Source of the DNA: a virus
DNA length: 64,000 nucleotides
Strand: one strand, 5' to 3'
IMG/VR virus record: IMGVR_UViG_3300029319_000002
Span: 79,110-143,109 of that record
The number at the start of each line of letters is the position of its first letter. Within the stretch, counting starts at the first letter, position 1. A program made the position numbers and the translations under genes. The notes beneath the pieces are model-generated. The model worked only from the letters and a program-made list of their open reading frames with translations. It had not been told where the DNA came from and searched no databases. This document shows positions 1 through 10,707 of the stretch, one piece after another.

Positions 1-3000
1 TGTACTTCCACATATTCTTTTAAAAATGAAATCACTAATTATCCATTTTTAAAGAATGAAATCAATAAAGAATTGTTAGTAGTACAGGATCAAAACAAAT
101 CAATTTTAAAAAATCTTAAAGTAGTTGATGCTGGTAATAATTATAGAGTTGATGATACTGTAGTAGTAGAAAATGATGAAATATTTGGAAAAAATGCTAA
201 GGGATTGATTACTTCAATTAAGGGAGTAGGAATCAACACAATAACTACAGTAAGAACTGGAATATCAACAGTATTTTTTGACATTAGACCCAATTTTGTT
301 AGAGCAATTGTTGAAAAACCACATAACTTTGTTGATAGGGATAATGTTAGGGTTATTATTGCTGGAATTAATACAAGCAATTTTACCTTCCTGAACAATA
401 CTTACCCTATTAATGTAGATAAACCAACAACAACTCTTATAGAATCTATTCCAAACGCTGGAGTAACCACAGAATTAAAAATATCTGATAGTGTTGAATC
501 TCTAGGAATATTTGTAGATGATTTTATTAAAATTGATAATGAGAAAATGAAAGTTCTCAGAGTTGACAATGATTCTAATCAAATTAGAGTTCAAAGAAAT
601 GTTGATGGAACAACGATAGCATCTCATACAGCATTTTCAAACGTAAATATTTTACCATCTACGTTTGATTTTACAACTGGAATTCAAACAAGTATTTTTA
701 CTCAAAAATACAATAAAATTTATTTTAATACATCTAACGTTGGTATAGGATCAACCACAACCACTATGATTGATTTTGTAGGAATACAAACTCAAATAAA
801 AGTGCCATTTAAGAGATTATATGCTCCATCTCATAAATTTGAAACAAATCAAGAAGTGACTTATAATTTTGATACTGTAAATGGGATAGGATTAACTGTA
901 TCGGACACGTCAGATCTATCTCAAACTAGAACTTTGAATAATGGTGATAAATTATTTGTCGTGAAATATGATGATGATTATCTAGGGTTAAGTAGTGAAA
1001 GAGTTCTTCTTGGAGCAGGATATACTGCAATCACATATGATCCGGGATTTTATTTCCCGGTTAGCATGGTTGGAGATCCGTATGATCAATCATTAACTTT
1101 TAATAAATTGCCTGTTGGTGAAGCATCTGAATTACAAACTACAATTGATACTGCAAAGGTTCATGGACTATCTTTGAATGATAAGATCAAATTAAATGTA
1201 AAACCAAATTTCGTAAAAGAATATCAATTATTTTTTGATACAAATTACAATTCATTTAAACTTCCTAATTTATTTGTTAACTCTGGATTTTCTTCTGCAC
1301 AAAATACAATTACATTTAATAATCATGGACTCAAAACAAATGATAGAGTCATTTACACTGAAGAAACGGGAGATTCATTAGGACCAGATTTTGTTGATGG
1401 GGACTTCTATTTTGTTAAAGTATTCTCTGAAAATACTTTCTCTCTAGGTAATACTAAGAATTCTATTTTAAGGGATGATGTTTTAAATATAACTGCAAAT
1501 AGTGGATCCTATTCCCTGTCACCATTAGATCCAAAAATAACTGCGGTTAGAGGATCTAAAGTAAAATTTGTTGGTGTTGCTACTTTACCGGCCTCATTGC
1601 AATTCTTTGATGTAAATGAACCTAAGTTAGGTAAAGATATTAACACTTCATCCTTTAGTTTTACAAACGATAGTATAGAGATTGACACTACAGATTTACC
1701 TTCAGAGATCTTCATTTATCCTAAACAAAATGGATTTTCTCTAGGTAAGTCTGGAGCATCTATAGAAGTAATTGAATCTGTATATAATAATGAGTATAAA
1801 GTAACTGGAATATCTTCTAATACTCAATTTAATATTGAACTTTTTTCTGATCCTTCCATCTTATCATATGGATCAACAAATTCTTCTCTTGAATATAGTA
1901 CAACTTCAAATACTGCTTTGGGTCCTATTAATGACATCAAGATAATTAATCGTGGATCACTATTTTTATTCCCTACAGGCATTGCCACAGTAAAATCCAA
2001 AACTGGAAATAATTCTATTATCAATTATGAACTAGAAAAAAGTGATGAGGGAACAAATGTAACTCGTCTAATAAATTCGATTTATGATTTTACATCTGAT
2101 AAAACATATACATTAAATGCAGATGTTCCTTCAATTGTATCTGTAAGATCTAATAACAAAATCGTAGGAATAAGAGTAACTGATTCTGGTCGTGGATATA
2201 TTGAACCTCCTAAAGTTAAGATTTTGAATCAACCAGATATCTATTCAATATCTAATTTATCTGGAAATTCTGTGGGGTCTGTTAATCTAATTTCAAAGAA
2301 TAATGGAATTCTATCAGATTCTGTTACTGTCTTTGCAGATTTTCATACCAATGGTGTACAAGTCACTAGGGTAACAGTAGAAGCAGATAATACCAGTATT
2401 AATTTATTCATAAAAGAACCAAATAATGGATTTTCTGAATTTCCATTCGCATTAAATGATGAAATCTATGTTGATGGAATTGTAGCAGAATCGGATAGCG
2501 GAACTGGATTTAATTCAAGTGATTATGATTTTAGATTCTTTAAAGTAATTGGAATAACAACAACTCCAGGATCTGCTAATGTAAGATATTCAATTGCAGG
2601 GACAGCACAGACTGCAGGAACTTTTGATTCTCTTAAATCTTATGGTAGAGTAATTAAAAAAGAAGATCTTGCAAAATTTGAAGCCTTGTTAGAGTCTTCA
2701 AATTACACTCCCGGTGAAATTATTACCAGCAATAGTGGATTTTCTGGAAAAATTGCTAATGATGGATGGAACTCTAAAAATAAAATTTTATCCATAATTG
2801 AACAAAATGGTGAATTATCTGTCGGAGATGTATTAACGGGAGCAGAATCTGGTGCAAAATCCATAATTAATTCTACAACCGATTACCAGTCAACTATAGT
2901 TAGAAACTCATTATCAAAAAATGAAATTGATGTCGAAGATGGAATAGGTAATTTAAATGAGGAGGATCAAGTTCTTCCCGATAACTTCTACCATCAATCT

Positions 3001-6000
3001 TTTGCATATGATATTATTTCTGATGTATCTCTAGACAAATGGGAAAGTACGGTAAGTAGTATTAATCATATTTCAGGATTTGAAAAATTCGGAACTTTTG
3101 TTGTAAATAATGACGTTGGTATAGGAGTTAGTTTTGGTGAGGGAAGCGCACAATCTAGTATTGTTGTCGTAAATGAATTAGTTAATCTTAATACAACATA
3201 TCAATTTGATTTAGCAAGTGAAAATATTATAGACACAGGACTATTTTCATTATCCAACGAAATTGCATTTAATTCTAGGAGAATAACAGATAGTATCGAA
3301 GCAAAAACTAATCGTGCTGTACTGATTGATGATATATCACCAAATTTTACAGGTGAGTATGATGCAGATGATGGAGGACAATTTGTTGGTGTAACTTCAT
3401 TTAGACTGACTACTAGTGAAACTGGAATTACTACATCGTTATTCGTCAAATATTTTGATTCTGCTGCAACTACTGTTGTTAGTGTTAGTGATGATAAGAT
3501 TACTATTCCATCTCATAACTTTAGTACAGGTGAACTTCTTGAATATAGTGTAGAAGGTGGAACACTTATTTCTATCGGTTCTACTGATAAAACTCTAGCA
3601 GGAGTTACAACTACTAAATTACCAAGTCAAGTATTTGCTATTAGAATTGATGATGATAATATCAGACTTGCAGGTTTATCATCTGATGCTAAGAGTCAAA
3701 GATATTTTGATATTAGTGCTGTTGGATCTGGATTACAAAAACTTACATCTACAACTCAAAATACTAGATGTATGCTTCTAATTGATGGTATTATTCAGAG
3801 TCCATTATCAACATCAGACATCAGTGCATCTATAGCAGGTTTTGTTACATCTAGTACAGAAACTTCTATTCCTTTAGTTGGAATTACATCTATTAACACT
3901 AATAGTTTGATTCAGATTGAGGATGAAATAATCCGAGTAGATGTTGTGGGGTCTAACACTGTACAGAACTTGCTTACGTACAGTGAGCGTCTTGATGAGT
4001 GGACAGCTGGTAATAATACAACGGTGACTCCTAATGCAGTTACTGCACCTGACGGGACCCGTACCGCTGATCGTGTTTACAACCTAAACGCAGGTTCAAC
4101 TTTTGTAGGTATTGGAACAATCGATATTGGTACTACTTACACAGCTTCTGTGTATGCAAAAGCAGTGACATCTGGGACCAACAATAAGTTTACTTTTAAC
4201 ATAGGTGGGGGTGTAGACAATGCTTCATCTCAGTTCACTACGACTGATGAATGGCAGAGGTTTACTTTTACACATACGCCCACATCAGTGTCAGCTGCGC
4301 CAACTAACAGGCTATATATCAATAACGAAGGTGACGGTTTTGTCTCTGACATCTACGTTTGGGGAGCCCAACTTGAAGAATCTTCAACTGCAAGTAGATA
4401 CATTCAGTCCGTAGAATCTTTTGTTTCCCGTGCATCTACTGCAACGTATGTGGATGATACGACTGGGTTGGTCACTACTGCTGCTGTAGATACTGCACGT
4501 TACGAGGATGGTAAACTGATTCTAGAAGATGCTAGTACGAACTATGCTCTAAATTCTGACTCTGCCCTAGGGAGCACAATAGGATCAACTCTCGTCGCTA
4601 CTACGGAGAATATTGTTTCTCCACGAGGTATTGTTGAGACAGTAAGGAAGATTACAAAGGGTGGAGGACTTAGTGTTTATAGAATAGGTAATGCAAGTGC
4701 TAGTGCCCCTGATGCAGTATATGCAATTAGTTTTTGGGTTAAGATGGCTTCCACCGGTACACCTGGTTTTAATATTGACATTAATGATGTAGCTCCAACA
4801 TCACATCCCGAATTTTCACCCGACCAAACTACTACTGAGTGGAAACGTATTGTTGCAATTGGTGGGTTTAGGGATGATGGTGGTGCAGCTGGGCACAGGT
4901 TCTTCGACATTAACCTCACCGCATCCAACGATGTACCCCTTTACATATGGGGTACTCAGATTGAACAAGCTGAATTTGCAAGTTCTTACATTCCAACCAC
5001 CAGCAGTGCCGTAACCCGTGCTGCGGATGTATCGACCAGCACAACCGGTTCTGCAAGTATTGTTACTGCTGAGAGGGGTGTATTAGGTTCTGTTGCTGGA
5101 GAACATGCTGTAGGTTCTGCTACGACCGTTAGAGAGGGTCAGTATATCATTAGAGATGATGTTGTTTTCTTTGATAGTCCTCCTCTAAGTGGAGTGAATA
5201 CAGTATTTAATTTTGAGCAAACTGGAATTCCCACAAGTTTCTCAAGAATGAGATTTCATGGAAGAGTATTCAGTAGATTAAGTTATGAAAATAATAAAAT
5301 CTTTGACGATATTTCTCAACAGTTTGATGGTACTGAAAGTGTATTTGAATTACTTTCAAATGGAGACTCTACGGAGGATATCTTCTCATCTGCTGCAGGT
5401 ATTTTAACTGGTACAGATGTTAGTAGTGGTGTAATTCTACTGAATAATATTTTCCAAGTTCCAAGTATAGATTATGATCTAGTTGAAAATGTTGGAGTTG
5501 GTGCATCCGTTGAATTTACAGGAACTTCTGCCAAAGAAGATCTTCCTAAAGGTGGTAGAATTTCAGAATTTACTATTGAGAGAGGTGGTGGATATCAACC
5601 CCTCACTAGAGCAAGTGCAATTATTGATACGTCTGCCGGACAATTATCAGGTGGTTCTATTACAGGACTAACATTAGTTGAAAGGGGAAGTGGATATCGT
5701 GAAGATACATTAGTAACGATTCACAATTCAAATCCAGGAACTGGTGCTACAATTCATGCTTTAGTTGGAACTGGAACATACACTGGAAATAGTGTAGGAG
5801 TTCAAACTTTTACCTATGATAATTCAATTGGAATAGCCACAGTAGGAACAAATTCTGCACATGGATTACTGATTGGAGAACTGCCAAACGTAAATCTGAC
5901 AGGTATAATTACTAATATATTCCCAGGTGAAAATAGAATTGAAGCATTTGGAGTATTAGATATTATTGATACTCAAACTTTCATTATAAGTATTGGGACA

Positions 6001-9000
6001 AGTTCTACAAGTTATTCATATTCTAGTGGAGGAAACGTTTCTCCAGGATCTAATGTCGGATTTATAACAGGATTTAGAATTGATAGTGGTGGATCTAATT
6101 ATACCTCAGGAAATAGTCTTCTTCCCATTATTCCATCACCAAAATCATACTCTCAACTATCTTTACAGGGTGGTTCTGGAAGTGGAGCTGTTGGTGATTT
6201 AGTCATCATTGGTGCAGGAGGAACAACCTTTACATTTGAACTTACTGATAGTGGAATTGGATATAGGGAAAATGACGTATTGACTATTTCTGGAATTCCA
6301 ACTTCACCATACTATAGTGGAACTCACACAGATTTTAGTTTAACTGTAGATAGTACACTTAGAGATAAATTCTCCGCATTCACATTTGGTGAGATGCTTT
6401 TATTTGATGATATATCTTCACAGGCAAATGGTGGAAGAGTTTCATTTAGTTTGACAAGAACTGTTGATGGAACTAAGTCCTTAGTAAGTTTAGATGCCGT
6501 AGATGGGGCAACATTTGATATTAGAAATAATTTACTCGTATTTGTCAATGATATTTTACAAATACCTGGAGTTGCTTATAAATTTAATGGCGGAACGAAG
6601 ATTACTTTCACTGAGCCACCAAAAAAAGGATCTAAAATTGCTATCCTATACTATAAGGGATCTGATGAGGATATTATCGAAATTGACATCTTAGAGACTG
6701 TTAAAAAGGGTGATTTACTTAGATTAGATAAGTATGACCCACTTAATCTTGATCAACAAAATCAAAGACGTGTATTTGATATTTTATCATCTGATGTTGC
6801 TGAAACAAATAATTACAGCAATGTTGGACTTGGAACTGATCCAGAATTATTGAGACCGATTGATTGGACTAAACAATCTAGAGATTTAATTATTAACGCT
6901 GAGATAATTTATAAAACAAGACCTGAATTAATTACCAAACCAATACCAAATACTAATATTATTAAATCAATAACAACATCAGATTCGGAGATTTTTGTTG
7001 ATACTGTTAAAAATTTTGAGATAGATTCTTTATCTGAAATTGATAATGATTTATTATTAGTTGATAATAGTTTTGGTCAATATGTTGGTGCATCCGCAAC
7101 AATTACAGTTTCTGAAAAAATTGTTCAAACTATTTCTGTGTCTGCTGGTGGATCTGGATATTATGATGCTCCAAATGTTAGTATATTCAGTCCTGTACCT
7201 CAGGAAAAAATTACTGGAATTGCCTGGGATGGAGATGATAATGTTGGTATTATAACTTACTCTACAGATACCAATATTGGAGTTAATCCTCTAGCAGTGG
7301 AGACCGCTTCTATTGATGCCGGTGTCGTTGTAACTGTTGAAGATGGAAGTTCATTATCAATTAATGGAGTTCAGTTTATTGGCAGAGAGTTTAATTCTAT
7401 CCAATACTCAACATCCGATCAACGATATGTCGTTGTGGGTGATAATGGAATTGTTGGATATAGCACCGTTACTGAAAAAATTAATCACTTAGTTCAACCT
7501 GCAGGATCCGAATTATTCAATGAAAAACTCAACGGAAGTGCTGCTGGTGTCAAAGGATATGGTGAAGTGTATTACATTGTTGGTGATGGTGTTGTTGGAT
7601 TTGCATCTGACATTAAAGGAGTTTATAGTAGAGTTGATACTGCGTTCCCACCTGTTGTTGGAGGTATTGTAGGATCTTCAAATCTCGATCCCAATACTAA
7701 AGTATCATTTACGGATATCAATTTACGTGATATTAAGTATTTTAATACTATTGATAAAGCAGTTGCAGTTGGTGGAACAATCATGGTCAACTCTTTTGCA
7801 GATCCCGGTGAAGATTGGCAAATGGTTAACATTGACAGCACTCTAGGTGGACCTGGAGGACAGTATCTAAATGCAATTGCATATTATAATAGACAGGATG
7901 CCTCTAATCCAGGAGCACCACTTTCTGCGGGATATGTTGCTGTTGGACATACAAATTATATCTTCAAGAGTCATAGTGGAACAAAATGGAATGAAGATGG
8001 AACTTCACTATCCTTCCAAGTTCCTCAATCATCTTTACCATCTCAAGCATTAAATAAAAATTTCCTTGGAGTTGCTGCAAATAATGATGAAATTGTTGTT
8101 GTTGGAACTGAAGGTCTAATTATTAGAGCAACTACTTTGAAATCTAATTCAGATTCCTGGACATATGTTGGAGTAAGTACGACTGAAGATTTTATTGACG
8201 TTGTAAGAACTTCTAATGCTTTTGTTGCTATTTCAACAACCGGAAAAACCTTTACCTCTACTCAAGGAATTACTTGGACAGAACAAAGTTCGGAACTTTA
8301 TGGAATCGGTAAAACAATTAATGATTTACTATATGTTGAAAGTTTGGACAAAGTTGTTGCTGTTGGTGCATCTAGTGGAACTTCTGCCTTGATAGCAGAA
8401 AGTGATAATTCCACTGTAGTTGCAACATTTACTGCTGGAGTTGCCAATGGAATTGTTACTAGTATAACTATTAATAATCCTGGATATGGATATAGTGAAA
8501 CTAATCCCCCAATTATTCAGGTTGCTCCTCCAATTGCTAAATATGAAAATATAGAAAATGTTAAAGTTGAAGGTGATTATGGTATTGTAGTTTCTATTTC
8601 TACAGTAGCAGGAATTAATACTGACATTGGAATTGAATTTCAATTAAAAACTGATCCTTTATTAAATTCTCCTTTGTATGATGCTTTCACTATCACTAGC
8701 AGTGGTATTGAAACTGGATATTACTTTAGCATTACTGATTCCATTTTTGCATCTTCTGAGGAATTTGCTGGTGTAGATGAATCCAATAATAATATTGTTC
8801 TTTCTGATGGACTTGAAAAAATCTATAGAGCATCCTCAGTAATAACTGATACTGTGGTAGGTATAACGACTGTTGTCTCTGACATCAATTTAACTGAGTT
8901 TGCAGACTTAGATTCTGTTATTTCTGCCGTTGGATCTGCATATACTGAATATTCTCATGTTGCTAGGTATAGTTGGGGAAGAATATTTGATTTTGATAGA

Positions 9001-9114
9001 CCAAATCCAAAATCCTATTCAATTAAGGTTGGTTTTGGTTCAGATCATAATAATACTGGGTTATCTTCTAATCCAATTGTTATCAGAAATAAGCAAATAA
9101 AGGAAAATTACTAA
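1..9114 (+). CDS. Giant virion structural protein (baseplate/tail-fibre type), 5' partial
   Basis: The reading frame is open from the first base, so the gene starts upstream; at least 3037 residues are in the window. It is probably a baseplate-attached fibre or wedge-type protein, because it sits directly before gp8, where T4 has gene 7. I see no clear gp7 homology. Most of it is Gly/Ser/Thr/Asn-rich beta-repeat sequence with recurring G-x-GY...P-x-V-x-I segments (for example near nt 5690, 7150 and 8480). Two inserted units stand out: a GC-rich pair of lectin-like modules at nt 3961-5070, and a beta-propeller-like stretch at about nt 7200-8420 with repeated VVVG-x-xG units. The family of very large structural proteins at this site is known in cyanomyoviruses; adhesion is inferred. 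Confidence 0.8.
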   Translation, partial: CTSTYSFKNEITNYPFLKNEINKELLVVQDQNKSILKNLKVVDAGNNYRVDDTVVVENDEIFGKNAKGLITSIKGVGINTITTVRTGISTVFFDIRPNFVRAIVEKPHNFVDRDNVRVIIAGINTSNFTFLNNTYPINVDKPTTTLIESIPNAGVTTELKISDSVESLGIFVDDFIKIDNEKMKVLRVDNDSNQIRVQRNVDGTTIASHTAFSNVNILPSTFDFTTGIQTSIFTQKYNKIYFNTSNVGIGSTTTTMIDFVGIQTQIKVPFKRLYAPSHKFETNQEVTYNFDTVNGIGLTVSDTSDLSQTRTLNNGDKLFVVKYDDDYLGLSSERVLLGAGYTAITYDPGFYFPVSMVGDPYDQSLTFNKLPVGEASELQTTIDTAKVHGLSLNDKIKLNVKPNFVKEYQLFFDTNYNSFKLPNLFVNSGFSSAQNTITFNNHGLKTNDRVIYTEETGDSLGPDFVDGDFYFVKVFSENTFSLGNTKNSILRDDVLNITANSGSYSLSPLDPKITAVRGSKVKFVGVATLPASLQFFDVNEPKLGKDINTSSFSFTNDSIEIDTTDLPSEIFIYPKQNGFSLGKSGASIEVIESVYNNEYKVTGISSNTQFNIELFSDPSILSYGSTNSSLEYSTTSNTALGPINDIKIINRGSLFLFPTGIATVKSKTGNNSIINYELEKSDEGTNVTRLINSIYDFTSDKTYTLNADVPSIVSVRSNNKIVGIRVTDSGRGYIEPPKVKILNQPDIYSISNLSGNSVGSVNLISKNNGILSDSVTVFADFHTNGVQVTRVTVEADNTSINLFIKEPNNGFSEFPFALNDEIYVDGIVAESDSGTGFNSSDYDFRFFKVIGITTTPGSANVRYSIAGTAQTAGTFDSLKSYGRVIKKEDLAKFEALLESSNYTPGEIITSNSGFSGKIANDGWNSKNKILSIIEQNGELSVGDVLTGAESGAKSIINSTTDYQSTIVRNSLSKNEIDVEDGIGNLNEEDQVLPDNFYHQSFAYDIISDVSLDKWESTVSSINHISGFEKFGTFVVNNDVGIGVSFGEGSAQSSIVVVNELVNLNTTYQFDLASENIIDTGLFSLSNEIAFNSRRITDSIEAKTNRAVLIDDISPNFTGEYDADDGGQFVGVTSFRLTTSETGITTSLFVKYFDSAATTVVSVSDDKITIPSHNFSTGELLEYSVEGGTLISIGSTDKTLAGVTTTKLPSQVFAIRIDDDNIRLAGLSSDAKSQRYFDISAVGSGLQKLTSTTQNTRCMLLIDGIIQSPLSTSDISASIAGFVTSSTETSIPLVGITSINTNSLIQIEDEIIRVDVVGSNTVQNLLTYSERLDEWTAGNNTTVTPNAVTAPDGTRTADRVYNLNAGSTFVGIGTIDIGTTYTASVYAKAVTSGTNNKFTFNIGGGVDNASSQFTTTDEWQRFTFTHTPTSVSAAPTNRLYINNEGDGFVSDIYVWGAQLEESSTASRYIQSVESFVSRASTATYVDDTTGLVTTAAVDTARYEDGKLILEDASTNYALNSDSALGSTIGSTLVATTENIVSPRGIVETVRKITKGGGLSVYRIGNASASAPDAVYAISFWVKMASTGTPGFNIDINDVAPTSHPEFSPDQTTTEWKRIVAIGGFRDDGGAAGHRFFDINLTASNDVPLYIWGTQIEQAEFASSYIPTTSSAVTRAADVSTSTTGSASIVTAERGVLGSVAGEHAVGSATTVREGQYIIRDDVVFFDSPPLSGVNTVFNFEQTGIPTSFSRMRFHGRVFSRLSYENNKIFDDISQQFDGTESVFELLSNGDSTEDIFSSAAGILTGTDVSSGVILLNNIFQVPSIDYDLVENVGVGASVEFTGTSAKEDLPKGGRISEFTIERGGGYQPLTRASAIIDTSAGQLSGGSITGLTLVERGSGYREDTLVTIHNSNPGTGATIHALVGTGTYTGNSVGVQTFTYDNSIGIATVGTNSAHGLLIGELPNVNLTGIITNIFPGENRIEAFGVLDIIDTQTFIISIGTSSTSYSYSSGGNVSPGSNVGFITGFRIDSGGSNYTSGNSLLPIIPSPKSYSQLSLQGGSGSGAVGDLVIIGAGGTTFTFELTDSGIGYRENDVLTISGIPTSPYYSGTHTDFSLTVDSTLRDKFSAFTFGEMLLFDDISSQANGGRVSFSLTRTVDGTKSLVSLDAVDGATFDIRNNLLVFVNDILQIPGVAYKFNGGTKITFTEPPKKGSKIAILYYKGSDEDIIEIDILETVKKGDLLRLDKYDPLNLDQQNQRRVFDILSSDVAETNNYSNVGLGTDPELLRPIDWTKQSRDLIINAEIIYKTRPELITKPIPNTNIIKSITTSDSEIFVDTVKNFEIDSLSEIDNDLLLVDNSFGQYVGASATITVSEKIVQTISVSAGGSGYYDAPNVSIFSPVPQEKITGIAWDGDDNVGIITYSTDTNIGVNPLAVETASIDAGVVVTVEDGSSLSINGVQFIGREFNSIQYSTSDQRYVVVGDNGIVGYSTVTEKINHLVQPAGSELFNEKLNGSAAGVKGYGEVYYIVGDGVVGFASDIKGVYSRVDTAFPPVVGGIVGSSNLDPNTKVSFTDINLRDIKYFNTIDKAVAVGGTIMVNSFADPGEDWQMVNIDSTLGGPGGQYLNAIAYYNRQDASNPGAPLSAGYVAVGHTNYIFKSHSGTKWNEDGTSLSFQVPQSSLPSQALNKNFLGVAANNDEIVVVGTEGLIIRATTLKSNSDSWTYVGVSTTEDFIDVVRTSNAFVAISTTGKTFTSTQGITWTEQSSELYGIGKTINDLLYVESLDKVVAVGASSGTSALIAESDNSTVVATFTAGVANGIVTSITINNPGYGYSETNPPIIQVAPPIAKYENIENVKVEGDYGIVVSISTVAGINTDIGIEFQLKTDPLLNSPLYDAFTITSSGIETGYYFSITDSIFASSEEFAGVDESNNNIVLSDGLEKIYRASSVITDTVVGITTVVSDINLTEFADLDSVISAVGSAYTEYSHVARYSWGRIFDFDRPNPKSYSIKVGFGSDHNNTGLSSNPIVIRNKQIKENY
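3961..5070 (+). other. Inserted pair of lectin-like modules in the giant structural protein
   Basis: Within the first giant gene, this stretch encodes two consecutive modules. The first begins NLLTYSERLDEWT, contains APDGTRTADRVY and ends YVWGAQLEESSTASRYI. A linker with SRASTATYVDDTTG and EDASTNYALNS follows. The second module ends LYIWGTQIEQ...SSYIPTTSS.VTRAAD. These phrases recur in tail proteins of many unrelated phages and are probably carbohydrate-binding jelly-roll folds. The DNA is clearly GC-richer than its surroundings (33 of 60 bases are G or C at 4021-4080). Flanking protein resumes in the usual AT-rich style, so acquisition by module exchange is likely. Confidence 0.7.
7200..8420 (+). 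other. Beta-propeller-like domain in the giant structural protein
   Basis: The translated stretch has repeated units of the form (Y/I)VVVG-x-x-G-x-I followed by an S-T-x-W/T segment, for example YVVVGDNGIVGYST, IVVVGTEGLIIRATT, FVAISTTGKTFTSTQGITW and KVVAVGASSGTSALIAES. This alternation is typical of BNR/Ycf48-type photosystem-assembly or sialidase-like beta-propellers. About six blades can be counted by eye. A binding or spacer role in the fibre is inferred; no catalytic residues are evident. Confidence 0.5.
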
Positions 9115-9115
9115 A

Positions 9116-9122
9116 ATAAATA
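9116..9122 (+). promoter_or_regulatory. Late promoter element for gp8
   Basis: ATAAATA (in the context AAATAAATA) overlaps the stop codon of the first giant gene and lies 28 bases before the gp8 start. It resembles the T4 gp55-dependent late promoter TATAAATA. Confidence 0.55.
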
Positions 9123-9150
9123 ATAAAAAAGTCTTGTCACTTCAGAAATA

Positions 9151-10701
9151 ATGCCAGCCCACATAACTGATCAATTTAAAATTATTAATGCGAATAATTT
9201 TGTGGAGTCTGTTAAAAGGACTACAGAAAATTATTATACCTGGTTAGGTTTACCAGATCCAACCAACACCTTAATAGGTGGTGTTTCAAATTGGAATAGT
9301 TCCACTCCAAATCCCATTGATAATTTTAAAAATCAAAATGATTATCATGACACAATGCTTTTCTTTAAGAAAATAACTGAAGGTGATGTAAAAAGAGTTA
9401 TAAGAAGAATTAATTGGGTTTCTGGACAGAAATATGACATGTATAGACATGATATTTCTGTCAATAATTTGACAAATGTAACTAATAGCACAACATTATA
9501 TTCATCTAATTTTTATGTAATGAATTCTGATTTCAGAGTTTATATTTGTTTAAATAATGGCACTAATCCTGAAAATCCAAATGGAAAACCTTCTCTAGAT
9601 GAACCCGTCCATACTGATTTAGAACCAAAATCTGCCGGATCCAGTGGAGATGGATATATTTGGAAATATCTTTACACTATTAGCCCGATTGACATCATTA
9701 AATTCGTTACAAAGCAGTTCATACCGGTTCCTAATAATTGGGGAACTAAAGATACTCAAGAAGTAAAAAATACTTCTATTCGTGGCAGAATTGAAACTGT
9801 TTTAGTTAGTAGTTTTGGTAATAACAATTATACTCCTGGAGTATATTCAAATATTCCTATCAAAGGAGATGGAACAGGAGGATTAGTTAGTATTGTTGTT
9901 GCAAGTAATGGAAAAATTTCTTCAGTTAGTGTAATTAATGGTGGTAATGACTATAGCAGAGGAATAATAAATTTTGATAAAGATAGTGTTCCTAGTTTGA
10001 ACTCCGGAACTGCAGCAACATTTGATGTAATTATTCCACCTAAAGATGGTCATGGAAACAATATCTATAGAGAATTGGGATCAAATAGAGTAATGATTAA
10101 TACGGTGTTTGATAATAATTCATCTGATAATAGTTTGGATTATATTATTGGAAATAATTTTGCAAGAATTGGAATTATCTACAATCCTACAGTAACTTCC
10201 AGTGTTACTAATACAGGAACTGCTCTTGGAGCAATTAAAGTTAAGAGTACGAATGAAAATATACCAATTTCTGATACAACATACAATGTAAATAATGTAA
10301 TTAAACAGTCAGTTTCTACAGGGACAACTGCTGCTGCATATGTTGCATCTTACGATGCAAACAATGGAATCATAAGGTATTATCAACCAGTAGGATTAGC
10401 AAGAAGTGATACTAATTACGAATTAAATAATTTTAAATTTGTTTCTGGTGATCAAAGTGCAATTACAATCACCGGAAATAGTTCAGGAAATTCATTGATT
10501 ATTGATGATTTTACTGGAAGTTCAGTAACTGATCCAAATACTGGTGTAAATGTTCCTTTTGGAACTGAATTTGTAAATGGAATTGCGAAACCTGAAATTC
10601 AACCTAAATATAGCGGTGACATAATCTATATTGATAACAGGGCTTCTGTTCCTAGATCCAACAATCAGAAAGAAGATATCAAAATTGTACTAGAGTTTTA
10701 A
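9151..10701 (+). CDS. gp8: Baseplate wedge subunit gp8
   Basis: This 516-residue protein is the T4 gp8-type baseplate wedge component, which links the wedge to the baseplate periphery. The N-terminus (MPAHITDQFKIINANNFVES, then YYTWLGLPDPT) is typical of cyanophage gp8. SGDGYIWKYLYTI at about residue 170 is another signature of the family. It is longer than T4 gp8 (334 residues); the extra length is in the C-terminal half, which contains a GGNDYSRG-type repeat. It is followed after six bases by the next structural gene, so the two are probably co-transcribed. Confidence 0.85.
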   Translation: MPAHITDQFKIINANNFVESVKRTTENYYTWLGLPDPTNTLIGGVSNWNSSTPNPIDNFKNQNDYHDTMLFFKKITEGDVKRVIRRINWVSGQKYDMYRHDISVNNLTNVTNSTTLYSSNFYVMNSDFRVYICLNNGTNPENPNGKPSLDEPVHTDLEPKSAGSSGDGYIWKYLYTISPIDIIKFVTKQFIPVPNNWGTKDTQEVKNTSIRGRIETVLVSSFGNNNYTPGVYSNIPIKGDGTGGLVSIVVASNGKISSVSVINGGNDYSRGIINFDKDSVPSLNSGTAATFDVIIPPKDGHGNNIYRELGSNRVMINTVFDNNSSDNSLDYIIGNNFARIGIIYNPTVTSSVTNTGTALGAIKVKSTNENIPISDTTYNVNNVIKQSVSTGTTAAAYVASYDANNGIIRYYQPVGLARSDTNYELNNFKFVSGDQSAITITGNSSGNSLIIDDFTGSSVTDPNTGVNVPFGTEFVNGIAKPEIQPKYSGDIIYIDNRASVPRSNNQKEDIKIVLEF

Positions 10702-10707
10702 TAAACA

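Noticed and set aside
8329-8643. Asn/Ser-rich open frame on the - strand
   Set aside because: It is the reverse complement of the giant protein's Val/Ile/Gly-rich codons; it is low complexity and has no signals.
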